Source: an uncultured Blautia sp.
GTDB lineage: Bacteria > Bacillota > Clostridia > Lachnospirales > Lachnospiraceae
Reading direction: 5' to 3'
Assembly (NCBI GenBank): GCA_900552095.1
Contig: URYM01000037.1
Coordinates: 1-11,030 of the forward strand
DNA: 11,030 nt
Shown: one piece after another, positions 1 to 7,375 of the stretch
Layout of the letters: every line of letters starts with the position of its first letter
How positions within the stretch are numbered: position 1 is the first letter of the stretch
The notes under the pieces: generated by a model
What the model saw: only the letters and a program-made list of their open reading frames with translations
Databases searched by the model: none
What the model was told of the DNA's origin: nothing
Translations under genes and position numbers: made by a program

Positions 1-44
1 CCCGCGTAAGATCGTCGGCAGCGTCAGATGTGTATAAGAGACAG
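1..44 (+). other. Nextera i5-side adapter (non-biological)
   Basis: This is library-construction sequence, not genome. Positions 12-25 read TCGTCGGCAGCGTC, and 26-44 are the 19-base Tn5 mosaic end AGATGTGTATAAGAGACAG. Together these are the Nextera read-1 adapter. The eight bases before it (4-11, GCGTAAGA) match the i5 index that I recall as S517. Genomic sequence starts at 45, so any reading frame crossing this boundary is artificial. Confidence 0.98.
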
Positions 45-886
45 CTTCTCCCCTGATCCATTTTAACGGAACTACCTTTGATATCCCCTACCTCCAGCAT
101 CGCTGTGACTTTCACGGTCTTCCCCTCTCCTGGCCGGATTCCCCGGGGCTCGATCTTTACCGCAGAATCCGTCCTTTTCAGAAACTTCTGGATCTTCCCC
201 AATGCCGCCAGAAAGACTGCGAGATCTTCTGTGGTATTTTCCGGAAAGATCCCTTCTCCGGCGGTCAGTTGACAAAAGTATACCGTTCCTATCTGGAAAC
301 CGGAGAAATACGCCTGAAAAAAGTGCTGATGCTCCACAATCGGGACGATATGGAAGGAATGGTGAAAATTCTTCCTCTTCTCAGCTACTCCTCGCTGAAA
401 GAAGGGCAGTTTCACCTGATCTCCCGGAATGTTTCCCCGGAAGAACAGCTCTGCCGTCTTGTACTGAAACTGGATTTTCCTCTTCCCCGTCCTCTTTTTC
501 TCAGACGCGGAGCAGTTCATGCAGAGATTTCCGGCAGCCAGCTGCTTCTGACTGTCCCCCTCTTCATCGGTACACTGAAATACTTCTATAGCAATTACAA
601 AGATTATTACTATCTCCCGGAAGAAGACCAGGCTGTCCATAAGAGTGTGGGAGCCTATGTGGACAAAGCACACCGCCGTCAGGCCCGGGCTTTTGACTGC
701 TACCAGAAAAAAGACGGGATCTTTCTGCCCCAGTTCTCTGACTTTCACACTCCCTCCTTCCGCACCGCCCTTCGGGAAACTTCCTCCTACTTTCTCTTCC
801 GGGAGGAGGAGTGGCTGCCGGAAAGTGAGCTTCCAACTGCCTATGCCGCTCATCTGATAAAAGAACTCCTGCGTATGCCCGACTGA
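45..886 (+). CDS. YprB-like ribonuclease H-fold (DEDD-type) exonuclease, 5'-truncated
   Basis: The frame is open from the adapter junction to TGA at 884-886, giving 279 visible codons from 47. No start is present because the 5' part was lost at the library break; a TTG at 269 is internal. The visible start carries two motifs of the RNase_H_2/YprB exonuclease family: FNGTTFDIPYL (Asp at about residue 12) and LHNRDDM (His97, Asp100, Asp101). A connecting LDLYRRIRPF segment, typical of the family, lies between them. The first acidic motif (DxE) would lie upstream and is missing. After about residue 115 comes a region of roughly 160 residues, rich in aromatic and charged residues, with no motif I recognise. 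The expected activity is metal-dependent exonuclease action on DNA or RNA, but the natural substrate of this family is not well defined. The gene converges on the S1 gene across a shared terminator. Confidence 0.85.
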
Positions 887-904
887 AGTTCTTCTCCAGA
901 ATAT

Positions 905-957
905 ATAAATACAGAACGGATGCAGCTTTTAATGATCTGCATCCGTTCTGTATTTAT
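905..957. terminator. Bidirectional hairpin terminator between convergent genes
   Basis: A perfect 21-bp inverted repeat (905-925 and 937-957) surrounds an 11-nt loop. The GC-containing core is ACAGAACGGATGCAG and its complement. The outer arms are AT-rich (ATAAAT / ATTTAT), so each strand shows a short U-rich exit, although neither has a long T run. It lies 18 bases after the exonuclease stop and 43 bases after the S1 gene stop on the other strand, the right place to end both transcripts. This is the main feature of the 114-base gap 887-1000. Confidence 0.85.
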
Positions 958-1000
958 GCCTTACGGCAGTCTCTCTGTTTTATCTTTGGATCAGAAAAAA

Positions 1001-2071
1001 TTACTCTTCATCCTCTGCGGGTACTTCCAAGGACTTCATGCTCAGGCTGATCTTCTTCTCCTCTTCGTTGAAATCCACAACCTTTGCAGTGATTTCCTGG
1101 CCAATGGTCAGCACATCTGACGGTTTTGCCACATGCTCTCTGGAAATCTGAGAAACGTGCAGCAGAGCGTCAATACCAGGCTCCAGCTCAACAAAAGCGC
1201 CGAAATCAGTCATACGTGCAACTCTTCCTTCAACCTCATTGCCTACAGCATATTTTTCTGCTGCGTTCAGCCAGGGATTCTCATCCTCAAACTTGCGGCT
1301 CAGAGCAATCTTGTCTCCGTTGATCTCTTTGATCAGGACACGCACAGTCTCACCAGCTTTGAGAACCTTCTTCGGATTCTCAATTCTTCCCCAGCTCATC
1401 TCGGAAATATGAAGCAGTCCGTCTGCTCCACCCAGATCAATGAAAGCACCAAAATCAGTTACATTCTTCACAACACCCTCAACGATGTCGCCTGCGCTAA
1501 TGCGCTCAAAAAGTTCTTTCTGCTTCTGTGCCTTCTCAGCAACCAGCAGTTTCTTTCTGTCACCGATAATACGGCGTTTTCTCGGGTTAAACTCGGTAAT
1601 TACGAACTCAATCTCCTGATCTGCATATTTGGAAAGATCTTTCTCATAGCTGTCAGATACCAGGCTGGCCGGAATAAATACTCTGGCCTCATCGATCACT
1701 ACGCTTAAACCTCCGCCCAGAACCTGAGTCACTTTTGCTTTCAGCACTTCCTGATTTTCAAAAGCTTCTTCCAGTCTGCGGTTGCCCTTCTCGGCTGCCA
1801 GTCTCTTATAGGTCAGCAGAACCTGGCCTTCGCCGTCATTTACCTTCAGAACCTTAACTTCCATGGTATCACCTACGTGAACAACCTGGCTTAAGTCGAT
1901 GCTGCTGTCATTGCTGTACTCATTTTTGGTCAGAATACCGTCTGCTTTATAGCCTATATTTAAGATAATCTCATCTTCTTTGACATCGATGACGGTGCCT
2001 TCGACTACCTCTCCATTTCTGATTGTTTTTAAAGAATCTTCCAGCATTTGTTCAAAACTCAATTCTGACAT
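1001..2071 (-). CDS. S1 RNA-binding domain protein (ribosomal protein S1-like), four S1 repeats
   Basis: This 356-residue protein starts MSELSFEQML and consists of four S1-type OB-fold repeats, at about residues 20-91, 98-174, 194-271 and 287-350. The third and fourth repeats are the most canonical, each carrying a TDFGAF core and an LLHIS or LLHVS segment. The first two are degenerate, as is common in S1 proteins. It ends in an acidic tail (VPAEDEE). The family binds single-stranded RNA and, in the six-domain proteobacterial form, helps recruit mRNA to the 30S subunit. Short Firmicutes forms are less well understood. I chose ATG at 2069-2071 because an excellent GAGGAGG ribosome binding site (2081-2087) sits 9 bases upstream. 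A TTG six codons further up would lie inside that site. The first 20 bases overlap the end of ispH, and in many clostridia these two proteins occur as one fused chain. It is the last gene of its unit, before the 905-957 hairpin. Confidence 0.93.
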   Translation of the reverse strand: MSELSFEQMLEDSLKTIRNGEVVEGTVIDVKEDEIILNIGYKADGILTKNEYSNDSSIDLSQVVHVGDTMEVKVLKVNDGEGQVLLTYKRLAAEKGNRRLEEAFENQEVLKAKVTQVLGGGLSVVIDEARVFIPASLVSDSYEKDLSKYADQEIEFVITEFNPRKRRIIGDRKKLLVAEKAQKQKELFERISAGDIVEGVVKNVTDFGAFIDLGGADGLLHISEMSWGRIENPKKVLKAGETVRVLIKEINGDKIALSRKFEDENPWLNAAEKYAVGNEVEGRVARMTDFGAFVELEPGIDALLHVSQISREHVAKPSDVLTIGQEITAKVVDFNEEEKKISLSMKSLEVPAEDEE

Positions 2072-2903
2072 GTTTTTGAACCTCCTCAATTATATTATTT
2101 GGGGTTGACGCCCCTGCTGTAATACCTACACGACCAATACATTGAAAAGGCTTCTCATCCAAATCAACACTTGTTTGTATATGGTAAGTATTTTTACATT
2201 CCTTTTTGCAGATCTCATAGAGCTTCCGGGTATTGGAACTGCGGCTTCCTCCGATGACGATCATGGTGTCCGCCCGGGCCGCAATCTCCCTTGCTTCCGA
2301 CTGCCGCTCCTCTGTTGCACTGCAAATCGTATTTAAAACACTAATATCATACCTCTTTTTCTCGAGAATTTCAACTAAATCTTTAAATTTGTTGTAATTA
2401 AATGTCGTCTGGGAAACAATACACAGCTTTTGCCCTTTTTCTGCCTCAAATCTCTCCGCTTCCGCAGCATTTCCCAGCACAGTCACCGGTCCGTCACACC
2501 ATCCTTTGATGCCTTCCACCTCCGGATGACCATCGTTTCCAATGATAACGATATGACTTCCGTTCCTGCTCTCCCGTTCGGCAATTTTATGGATCTTCTT
2601 CACAAAAGGGCAGGTGGCATCCACACAGGAAAGACCGCAGTTTTTAATCTTTTCGCAGATTTCCCGGGAAACACCGTGGGAACGGATCACCACCACACCA
2701 GAAGAAATTTCTTCCAGTTCTTCCGGTGTTTCCACCACACGCACGCCTTTTTTTTCCAGATCCTCTACCACCTGCTCATTGTGGATGATCGGGCCATACG
2801 TATAAACTGGTTTCTCCTGCTTTTCAATCTGCTCATAGACCGTATCCACTGCCCGGCGCACACCGAAACAGAACCCGGCCGTCTTTGCGCAAATGATTTC
2901 CAT
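2052..2903 (-). CDS. ispH: 4-hydroxy-3-methylbut-2-enyl diphosphate reductase (IspH/LytB)
   Basis: IspH catalyses the last step of the MEP isoprenoid pathway, reducing HMBPP to IPP and DMAPP with a [4Fe-4S] cluster. The 283-residue length is normal for a stand-alone enzyme. The three cluster cysteines are visible: Cys12 in AGFCFGVRRAV, Cys98 in VDATCPFVKKIH and Cys194 in NTICSATEERQ. Substrate-binding histidines are at 41 (IIHNEQV), 76 (IRSHGV) and 126 (NDGHPEVEG), with Glu128 as the probable proton donor. The SQTT (164-167), SRSSNT (220-225) and AGASTP (263-268) motifs complete the active site. Translation starts 2 bases after the cmk stop, with an AGAGAGG site inside the end of cmk. The last 20 bases overlap the S1 gene in another frame, so translation of the two is probably coupled. 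Confidence 0.98.
   Translation of the reverse strand: MEIICAKTAGFCFGVRRAVDTVYEQIEKQEKPVYTYGPIIHNEQVVEDLEKKGVRVVETPEELEEISSGVVVIRSHGVSREICEKIKNCGLSCVDATCPFVKKIHKIAERESRNGSHIVIIGNDGHPEVEGIKGWCDGPVTVLGNAAEAERFEAEKGQKLCIVSQTTFNYNKFKDLVEILEKKRYDISVLNTICSATEERQSEAREIAARADTMIVIGGSRSSNTRKLYEICKKECKNTYHIQTSVDLDEKPFQCIGRVGITAGASTPNNIIEEVQKHVRIEF
2081..2087 (-). promoter_or_regulatory. Ribosome binding site that sets the S1 gene start inside ispH
   Basis: The minus strand reads GAGGAGG, 9 bases before ATG 2069-2071. The site lies wholly within the ispH coding sequence, so ribosomes finishing ispH pass over it shortly before the overlap. It supports independent initiation of the S1 protein over a fused product, and it excludes the TTG at 2087-2089 as the start. 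Confidence 0.8.
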
Positions 2904-2905
2904 TC

Positions 2906-3571
2906 TTATCCTCTCTTTTCCCGGTACAGCTTCAGAATTTCTTCCGCCACTTCCTCAATCGTCATATGGGAAGAATCAAGAAGAACCGCGTCCTCTGCCT
3001 GACAAAGGGGCGAAATCTTCCGGTTCATATCCTGATAGTCCCTCTGATTGATGTCCTCTTCAATCTTCTGAAGATCTGCCTCCAGCCCTTTCTCCAGAAG
3101 TTCCTTATAACGCCTCTCGGCTCTGGTACGGGCGCTGGCCGTAAGATAAACCTTCACCTGAGCCCCGGGAAGCACCTGGGTTCCGATATCCCTGCCATCC
3201 ATTACCACATTCTCCCGCTTCGCCAGCTGCTGCTGCAATTCCACCAGTTTTTTTCTCACTCCCGGATTTGCAGAAGAGACAGAAGCCATATTGCCCACTG
3301 CTTCTTCCCTCAGATGAGCCGTTACATTCTCTCCATTTAAAAGCACCTGCTGTTCCCCGTTCTCATAAGAAATGGAAATGTCCGCGCAGACACAGGCCCG
3401 GGCAATCGCCTCGCCATCCTGCGGATCTGTCCCTTCCCGCAGCAGATAGAGAGCCATAGCCCGGTACATCGCTCCGGTATCCACATAGATAAACGAGAGC
3501 TCCTTTGCCACTCTCCTGGCAATGGTACTTTTTCCGGCTCCCGCCGGTCCGTCAATCGCAATACTAAACAT
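2906..3571 (-). CDS. cmk: (d)CMP kinase (cytidylate kinase)
   Basis: Cmk phosphorylates CMP and dCMP to the diphosphates with ATP, in pyrimidine salvage and nucleotide supply. The 221-residue protein begins with a P-loop, GPAGAGKST (8-16). The nucleoside-binding DTGAMYRA motif follows at 31-38, the DGRDIGTQV motif at 125-133 (conserved Asp-Gly-Arg-Asp), and RDYQDMNRKISPL around 177-189 includes the LID/CMP-contact arginine. These are diagnostic of bacterial Cmk, as opposed to adenylate kinase. The start is ATG 3569-3571, preceded by a strong AGAGGAGG site in the 12-base gap after the flavoprotein gene. The stop is only 2 bases from the ispH start. The cmk-ispH-S1 neighbourhood is common in clostridia and its functional logic is not obvious. 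Confidence 0.98.
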   Translation of the reverse strand: MFSIAIDGPAGAGKSTIARRVAKELSFIYVDTGAMYRAMALYLLREGTDPQDGEAIARACVCADISISYENGEQQVLLNGENVTAHLREEAVGNMASVSSANPGVRKKLVELQQQLAKRENVVMDGRDIGTQVLPGAQVKVYLTASARTRAERRYKELLEKGLEADLQKIEEDINQRDYQDMNRKISPLCQAEDAVLLDSSHMTIEEVAEEILKLYREKRG

Positions 3572-3583
3572 ATGCTTCCTCCT

Positions 3584-4810
3584 CTATAGTGCACTGGCCG
3601 CAGCTGCAGCCGTAGACCAGGCAATCTGCAGATTAAATCCCCCTGTCACCGCATCCAGATCAAGAACCTCACCGATAAAATAAAGTCCTCTTACTTTCTT
3701 CGCTTCCATCGTCTTTGGCGAGACTTCTGACACTGCCACGCCTCCTTTGGTAATTATCGCTTCCCGGTAATCTCTAAGCCCTGTGACCGTTAAGGGGAAA
3801 TTTTTGATCAGCCCGGCAAATCGCAGCCGTTCTTCCCGCGTCACCGTGTGCACCGGCCGCTCTCCCCCTATCTCGGACAGTTCTACCATAACAGGAAGCA
3901 GCTTCGCCGGAAACATGCCGGCCACCGCATTTTTAAACTGTTTTTTCCTGCTCTCCTCAAAAAGGCGCAAAAGTTTCTCATCCAGCTGTTCCATGGAAAG
4001 CGCCGGTTTCAGGTCGATAAAAGCCGGGAGTTTTTCCCGGGCCGCAAGCGGCGCCAGGTACGCGCTGGCCGTAAGTACCAGAGGACCGCTGATCCCGAAA
4101 TGAGTAAAAAGCATCTCCCCAAATTCCTGATAGAGACATTTTCCCTCTCTCATTATCCTGAGTGTGACATTTCTCAGAGAAAGCCCCTGCAGCCCTTTCA
4201 CATACTCTTCTGACACATTGAATGGAACCAGGGACGGATAGCAGTCCGTCACCCGGATTCCGGCTTCCCGGGCAAAGCGCAGGCCATCGCCGGAAGAGCC
4301 GGTCACCGGATAGGAAAGGCCTCCCGTGGCTATCAGAACCGCATCTCCCTCTATCTCTCTCTTGTCTGCCAGCCTGAACCCCGTCACCTTTCCATCCCGG
4401 ATCTGCAGGCCTTCCACCTTCGTTCCCAGATGAATCTGTACTCCCAGTCTTCTAAGTTCCCGCTCCATCCCCCGGATAATATCAGAAGAATGGTCTGAAG
4501 CCGGAAACGCCCGGTTTCCCCGCTCCACCTTGGCAGGCACACCGATCCCCTCAAAAAAATCTATCATATCCCAGCTGTTACAGCCATAATACGCGCTGTA
4601 CAGAAACTTCGGGTTTGTCACCGTGTGTTCCAGAAGTTCTTCCTCCGTACAGGCATTTGTAAAATTGCACCGCCCCTTCCCTGTGATAAAAAGCTTCTTT
4701 CCCAACTTCTCATTCTGCTCAAAAATCTGAACCCGCATTCCCCTTTGGGCAGCACGGATTCCCGCAAACATTCCGGCGGCTCCTCCGCCTACGATTAAGA
4801 TTTCTTTCAT
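3584..4810 (-). CDS. HI0933/YhiN/BaiN-family NAD(P)/FAD-dependent oxidoreductase
   Basis: This 408-residue flavoprotein has an N-terminal Rossmann dinucleotide site, GGGAAG (8-13), with the ribose-binding Glu31. The family signature GKGRCNFTN follows at 44-52. An ATGGLSYPVTGSSGDG stretch begins at 161, and the C-terminal FAD contact IGEVLDLDAVTGGFN runs over 379-393. These match the HI0933-like family, which includes BaiN, a flavoprotein of Clostridium scindens reported to act in bile-acid dehydroxylation. Most members are conserved genes of unknown substrate, so bile-acid activity cannot be assumed here; no other bai-type gene is nearby. The ATG overlaps the upstream regulator stop in an ATGA arrangement (4807-4810), and cmk follows after 12 bases. 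The location next to housekeeping genes argues for a general cellular role. The protein is probably cytosolic, since no signal peptide or membrane segment is seen. Confidence 0.93.
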   Translation of the reverse strand: MKEILIVGGGAAGMFAGIRAAQRGMRVQIFEQNEKLGKKLFITGKGRCNFTNACTEEELLEHTVTNPKFLYSAYYGCNSWDMIDFFEGIGVPAKVERGNRAFPASDHSSDIIRGMERELRRLGVQIHLGTKVEGLQIRDGKVTGFRLADKREIEGDAVLIATGGLSYPVTGSSGDGLRFAREAGIRVTDCYPSLVPFNVSEEYVKGLQGLSLRNVTLRIMREGKCLYQEFGEMLFTHFGISGPLVLTASAYLAPLAAREKLPAFIDLKPALSMEQLDEKLLRLFEESRKKQFKNAVAGMFPAKLLPVMVELSEIGGERPVHTVTREERLRFAGLIKNFPLTVTGLRDYREAIITKGGVAVSEVSPKTMEAKKVRGLYFIGEVLDLDAVTGGFNLQIAWSTAAAAASAL

Positions 4811-5730
4811 TTTGCTCCCTCTCCCAGACGGCTCAGATCCACATTCCCATTCACATGGTCGATCTCATCACTGCTGTATACCTGATATTCATCCCAAATC
4901 TTTTCCAGAGACTCCAGGGTATCTACCACTTCTCTTTGCTTCTTCATGCTGAGCGCTACCACCAGGGCATTCACCACAGATAAAGGCGCCACCAGGGAAT
5001 CCACGATAGACGCCATGTCACTCTGTGCAATCAGATTGCAGGAAGAATAAAGATTGATCGGAGAATGGATACTGTCTGTCAGCGTGATCACCTTGGCATT
5101 TCTGTTATTGGCAAACTCCAGCGCTTTCAGTGTGCGCATGGAATACCGGGGAAAACTGATGCCAATCACCACATCCCGCTCATCCATCCGCAGCATCTGC
5201 TCAAAAGTTTCACTGGCTGAATTAGTCTGGATCAGGCGCACATCTTCCATAATCAAATTCAGGTAAAACCCCAGGAAGCTGGCCAGCGGAGCGCAGCTTC
5301 GGATTCCTACAATATAGACAGTTCTCGCCTGCAGCAGTGTCTCTACCGCCAGGTCAAACGCTTCATGGTCAATATCCTCCATCGTCATTTTGATCTTATT
5401 AATATCCGACTGAAAAACCGTATCCAGGATCTCCGACTGAGCTACATGTCCGTAAGTCACTTCCATCCGCTGGATCGAATTTAATTTATTTCTGACCAGT
5501 TCTTCCAGGGCCCGCTGAAACTCCGGATATCCCTGATATCCCAGCTGCGTGGCAAAACGTACTGTCGTAGATTCGCTGACTCCCACTTCCGCCCCCAGCC
5601 TGGCAGCCGTAAGAAAAACCGCCTTGTCATAATTTTTGCAGATATAGTCTGCCAGCTTCTTCTGCCCTTTGCTGAAGTCTTTGTACTGCCTGTTCATTTT
5701 TACGATCAGATTCTCTGTCTGCGCCATCAT
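4807..5730 (-). CDS. MurR/RpiR-family transcriptional regulator
   Basis: The protein is about 307 residues with the classic RpiR plan. An N-terminal helix-turn-helix domain lies at roughly residues 5-80, with FSKGQKKLADYI followed by the recognition-helix region VGVSESTTVRFATQLGYQGYP. A C-terminal SIS sugar-phosphate-binding domain lies at about 135-255 (VYIVGIRSCAPLASFLG and DVVIGISFPRYSMRTL). Family members sense phosphorylated sugars and repress or activate nearby genes. The start is uncertain. ATG at 5800-5802 is open but overlaps the -10 box, so it should not be on the transcript. ATG at 5788-5790 would be nearly leaderless. I favour the tandem ATGATG at 5725-5730, which matches the usual family N-terminus, although its ribosome binding site is weak. 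The gene ends in a 4-base overlap with the flavoprotein gene, as first gene of its unit. The effector is unknown. Confidence 0.9.
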   Translation of the reverse strand: MMAQTENLIVKMNRQYKDFSKGQKKLADYICKNYDKAVFLTAARLGAEVGVSESTTVRFATQLGYQGYPEFQRALEELVRNKLNSIQRMEVTYGHVAQSEILDTVFQSDINKIKMTMEDIDHEAFDLAVETLLQARTVYIVGIRSCAPLASFLGFYLNLIMEDVRLIQTNSASETFEQMLRMDERDVVIGISFPRYSMRTLKALEFANNRNAKVITLTDSIHSPINLYSSCNLIAQSDMASIVDSLVAPLSVVNALVVALSMKKQREVVDTLESLEKIWDEYQVYSSDEIDHVNGNVDLSRLGEGAK

Positions 5731-5800
5731 CTTACACTCACACTTTCCAGGATCCTGCAACTTTCTCTTCTTTTGCAAGTTCTCTTTCATTCTATGGGTC

Positions 5801-5830
5801 ATTATACCATGTTTCCCTCTGAAAATGCAA
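5801..5830 (-). promoter_or_regulatory. Extended -10 promoter for the regulator-flavoprotein-cmk-ispH-S1 unit
   Basis: On the minus strand a perfect TATAAT (5801-5806) is preceded by TGG, giving the extended -10 form TGnTATAAT. A weak -35 (TTGCAT, 5825-5830) lies 18 bases upstream. The transcript should start near 5793-5796, downstream of the ATG at 5800-5802, which bears on the choice of start for the regulator gene. The upstream edge lies about 30 bases from the hairpin that ends the decarboxylase unit. Confidence 0.72.
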
Positions 5831-5860
5831 TCCTTTTCCTCTCTTCCTGCAAAAGCAGAA

Positions 5861-5896
5861 ATACCGGTACAGAGAAAATACTCTCCGTACCGGTAT
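5861..5896 (-). terminator. Hairpin terminator of the decarboxylase unit
   Basis: ATACCGGTAC (5861-5870) pairs perfectly with GTACCGGTAT (5887-5896). A further 4-bp stem (AGAG 5871-5874 with CTCT 5881-5884) lies beyond a 2-base bulge, with a 6-base loop. On the minus strand it follows the oadA-type stop by 25 bases and is followed by a moderately T-rich stretch (TTTCTGCTTTTGC). Each arm also contains the self-complementary octamer TACCGGTA, so a protein-binding role is possible too. With the promoter, it accounts for most of the gap 5803-5921. Confidence 0.72.
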
Positions 5897-5921
5897 CTGA
5901 TTCCTGTAATTTATAAAATTT

Positions 5922-7334
5922 TTATACCGGATAAGCTCCGTTTTCCGTATCAGCCACAGCTGCGTCTACTTTTGTCTTCTGTGCATCTCTGTACTTGAAG
6001 AAGTCAGTTGCAACCTGGGGGAAGAGGGCATAAGACAGAACATCCTCATCCTGCTCTTTGTACTGTGCCATCTCAGACTCCAGAGTCTGCAGCTCATTGT
6101 CCAGAAGATCTGCCGGACGGCAGGTAATCACTTCTGCATCGCCAATACACTTCTTCTGCACTTCCGGATCAAAGGGTTTTACCGTAGCACCATACTTTCC
6201 GCTGAGCACATCTTTCGTCTCCTTGGTTACCATCTTATAGCGCTCTCCCATGATCACATTGAATACCGCCTGAGTACCAACGATCTGAGAGGAAGGAGTA
6301 ACCAGAGGCGGCTCACCCAGATCTTTTCTTACTCTCGGAACTTCCTCCAGTACTTCGTAGAATTTATCTTCTGCATGCTGCTCTTTTAACTGACTGGTCA
6401 GATTGGAGAGCATACCTCCCGGTACCTGATACAGAAGTGTCTTGATATTAACACCCAGGTTCTTGGGATTGAGCAGTCCGCTGTCCAGAGCCTCATCACG
6501 GATGGGGCGGAAGTAATCTGCGATCTCTGCCAGAAGCTTCTGATCAAAGCCCGTATCATAAGGAGTACCCTTGAACGTCTCAACCATAACCTCCGTTGCC
6601 GGCTGGGAAGTACCCAGTGCAAACGGTGACATAGCCGTATCAATTACGTCTACACCAGCCTCCACTGCCTTTAAATAAGTCATGGAAGCCACACCGGAAG
6701 TATAGTGGGTATGCAGCTGGATCGGTATCTTCACTGCAGATTTCAGTGCAGTTACCAGCTCCGTTGCTTTATACGGCAGAAGCAGCCCGGCCATATCTTT
6801 GATACAGATGGAATTTGCTCCCATCTCCTCTACTTTTTTCGCCATACTGGTCCAGTAATCCAGAGTATAGGCATCTCCCAGAGTATAGGAGAGCGCTACC
6901 TGCGCATGTCCGCCCTCTTTATTGGCTGCCGTAACAGCAGTCTGCAGGTTCCGCAGATCGTTTAAGCAGTCAAAAATCCGGATAATATCAATACCGTTTG
7001 CAATAGACTTCTGCACAAAATATTCTACCACATCATCCGCATAAGGACGATAACCCAAAATATTCTGTCCGCGGAACAGCATCTGCAGTTTTGTATTCTT
7101 AAAGCCATCGCGGAATTTCCGCAGTCTCTCCCAGGGATCTTCCTTCAGGAAACGCAGGGATGCATCAAAAGTAGCACCGCCCCAGCACTCTACGGAATGA
7201 TATCCCACTTTATCCAGCTTCTCCACGATCGGCAGCATCTGCTCTGTCGTCATACGGGTGGCAATCAGAGACTGATGTGCGTCACGCAGAATGGTTTCCG
7301 TAATTTTAATTGGTTTCTTTCCCATATCTGACAT
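5922..7334 (-). CDS. oadA: Oxaloacetate decarboxylase alpha-type carboxyltransferase, no biotin domain
   Basis: The 470-residue protein is a pyruvate-carboxyltransferase-type TIM-barrel enzyme that moves CO2 between oxaloacetate/pyruvate and a biotin carrier. Metal-site residues are visible: Asp18 in LRDAHQS, Lys179 in CIKDMAG (the lysine carbamylated in homologues), and His208 and His210 in LHTH. CWGGATFD (50-57) and LFRGQN (86-91) are further family signatures. A PYC_OADA-like conserved region follows (about 290-440). The chain stops near residue 470, whereas classical OadA of about 595 residues continues into a biotinyl domain. Here that domain is the separate carrier gene at 8594. The start at 7332-7334 has GAGAGG 9 bases upstream. 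It is the last gene of the unit. It could also be annotated as pyruvate carboxylase subunit B, but the adjacent beta subunit favours a Na+-pump role. Confidence 0.93.
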   Translation of the reverse strand: MSDMGKKPIKITETILRDAHQSLIATRMTTEQMLPIVEKLDKVGYHSVECWGGATFDASLRFLKEDPWERLRKFRDGFKNTKLQMLFRGQNILGYRPYADDVVEYFVQKSIANGIDIIRIFDCLNDLRNLQTAVTAANKEGGHAQVALSYTLGDAYTLDYWTSMAKKVEEMGANSICIKDMAGLLLPYKATELVTALKSAVKIPIQLHTHYTSGVASMTYLKAVEAGVDVIDTAMSPFALGTSQPATEVMVETFKGTPYDTGFDQKLLAEIADYFRPIRDEALDSGLLNPKNLGVNIKTLLYQVPGGMLSNLTSQLKEQHAEDKFYEVLEEVPRVRKDLGEPPLVTPSSQIVGTQAVFNVIMGERYKMVTKETKDVLSGKYGATVKPFDPEVQKKCIGDAEVITCRPADLLDNELQTLESEMAQYKEQDEDVLSYALFPQVATDFFKYRDAQKTKVDAAVADTENGAYPV

Positions 7335-7375
7335 AATCTTATTCCTCTCTATTCATGATTTCAAAATGATGACTC

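Noticed and set aside
1133..1708. A plus-strand open frame opposite the S1 gene
   Set aside because: The minus strand clearly encodes S1 domains with a strong ribosome binding site; the plus-strand product has no family features.
2052..2071. The ispH/S1 overlap as a frameshifted, broken fusion gene
   Set aside because: Both proteins are full length with normal ends, and the S1 gene has its own strong ribosome binding site at a proper distance, so no broken gene is needed to explain it.
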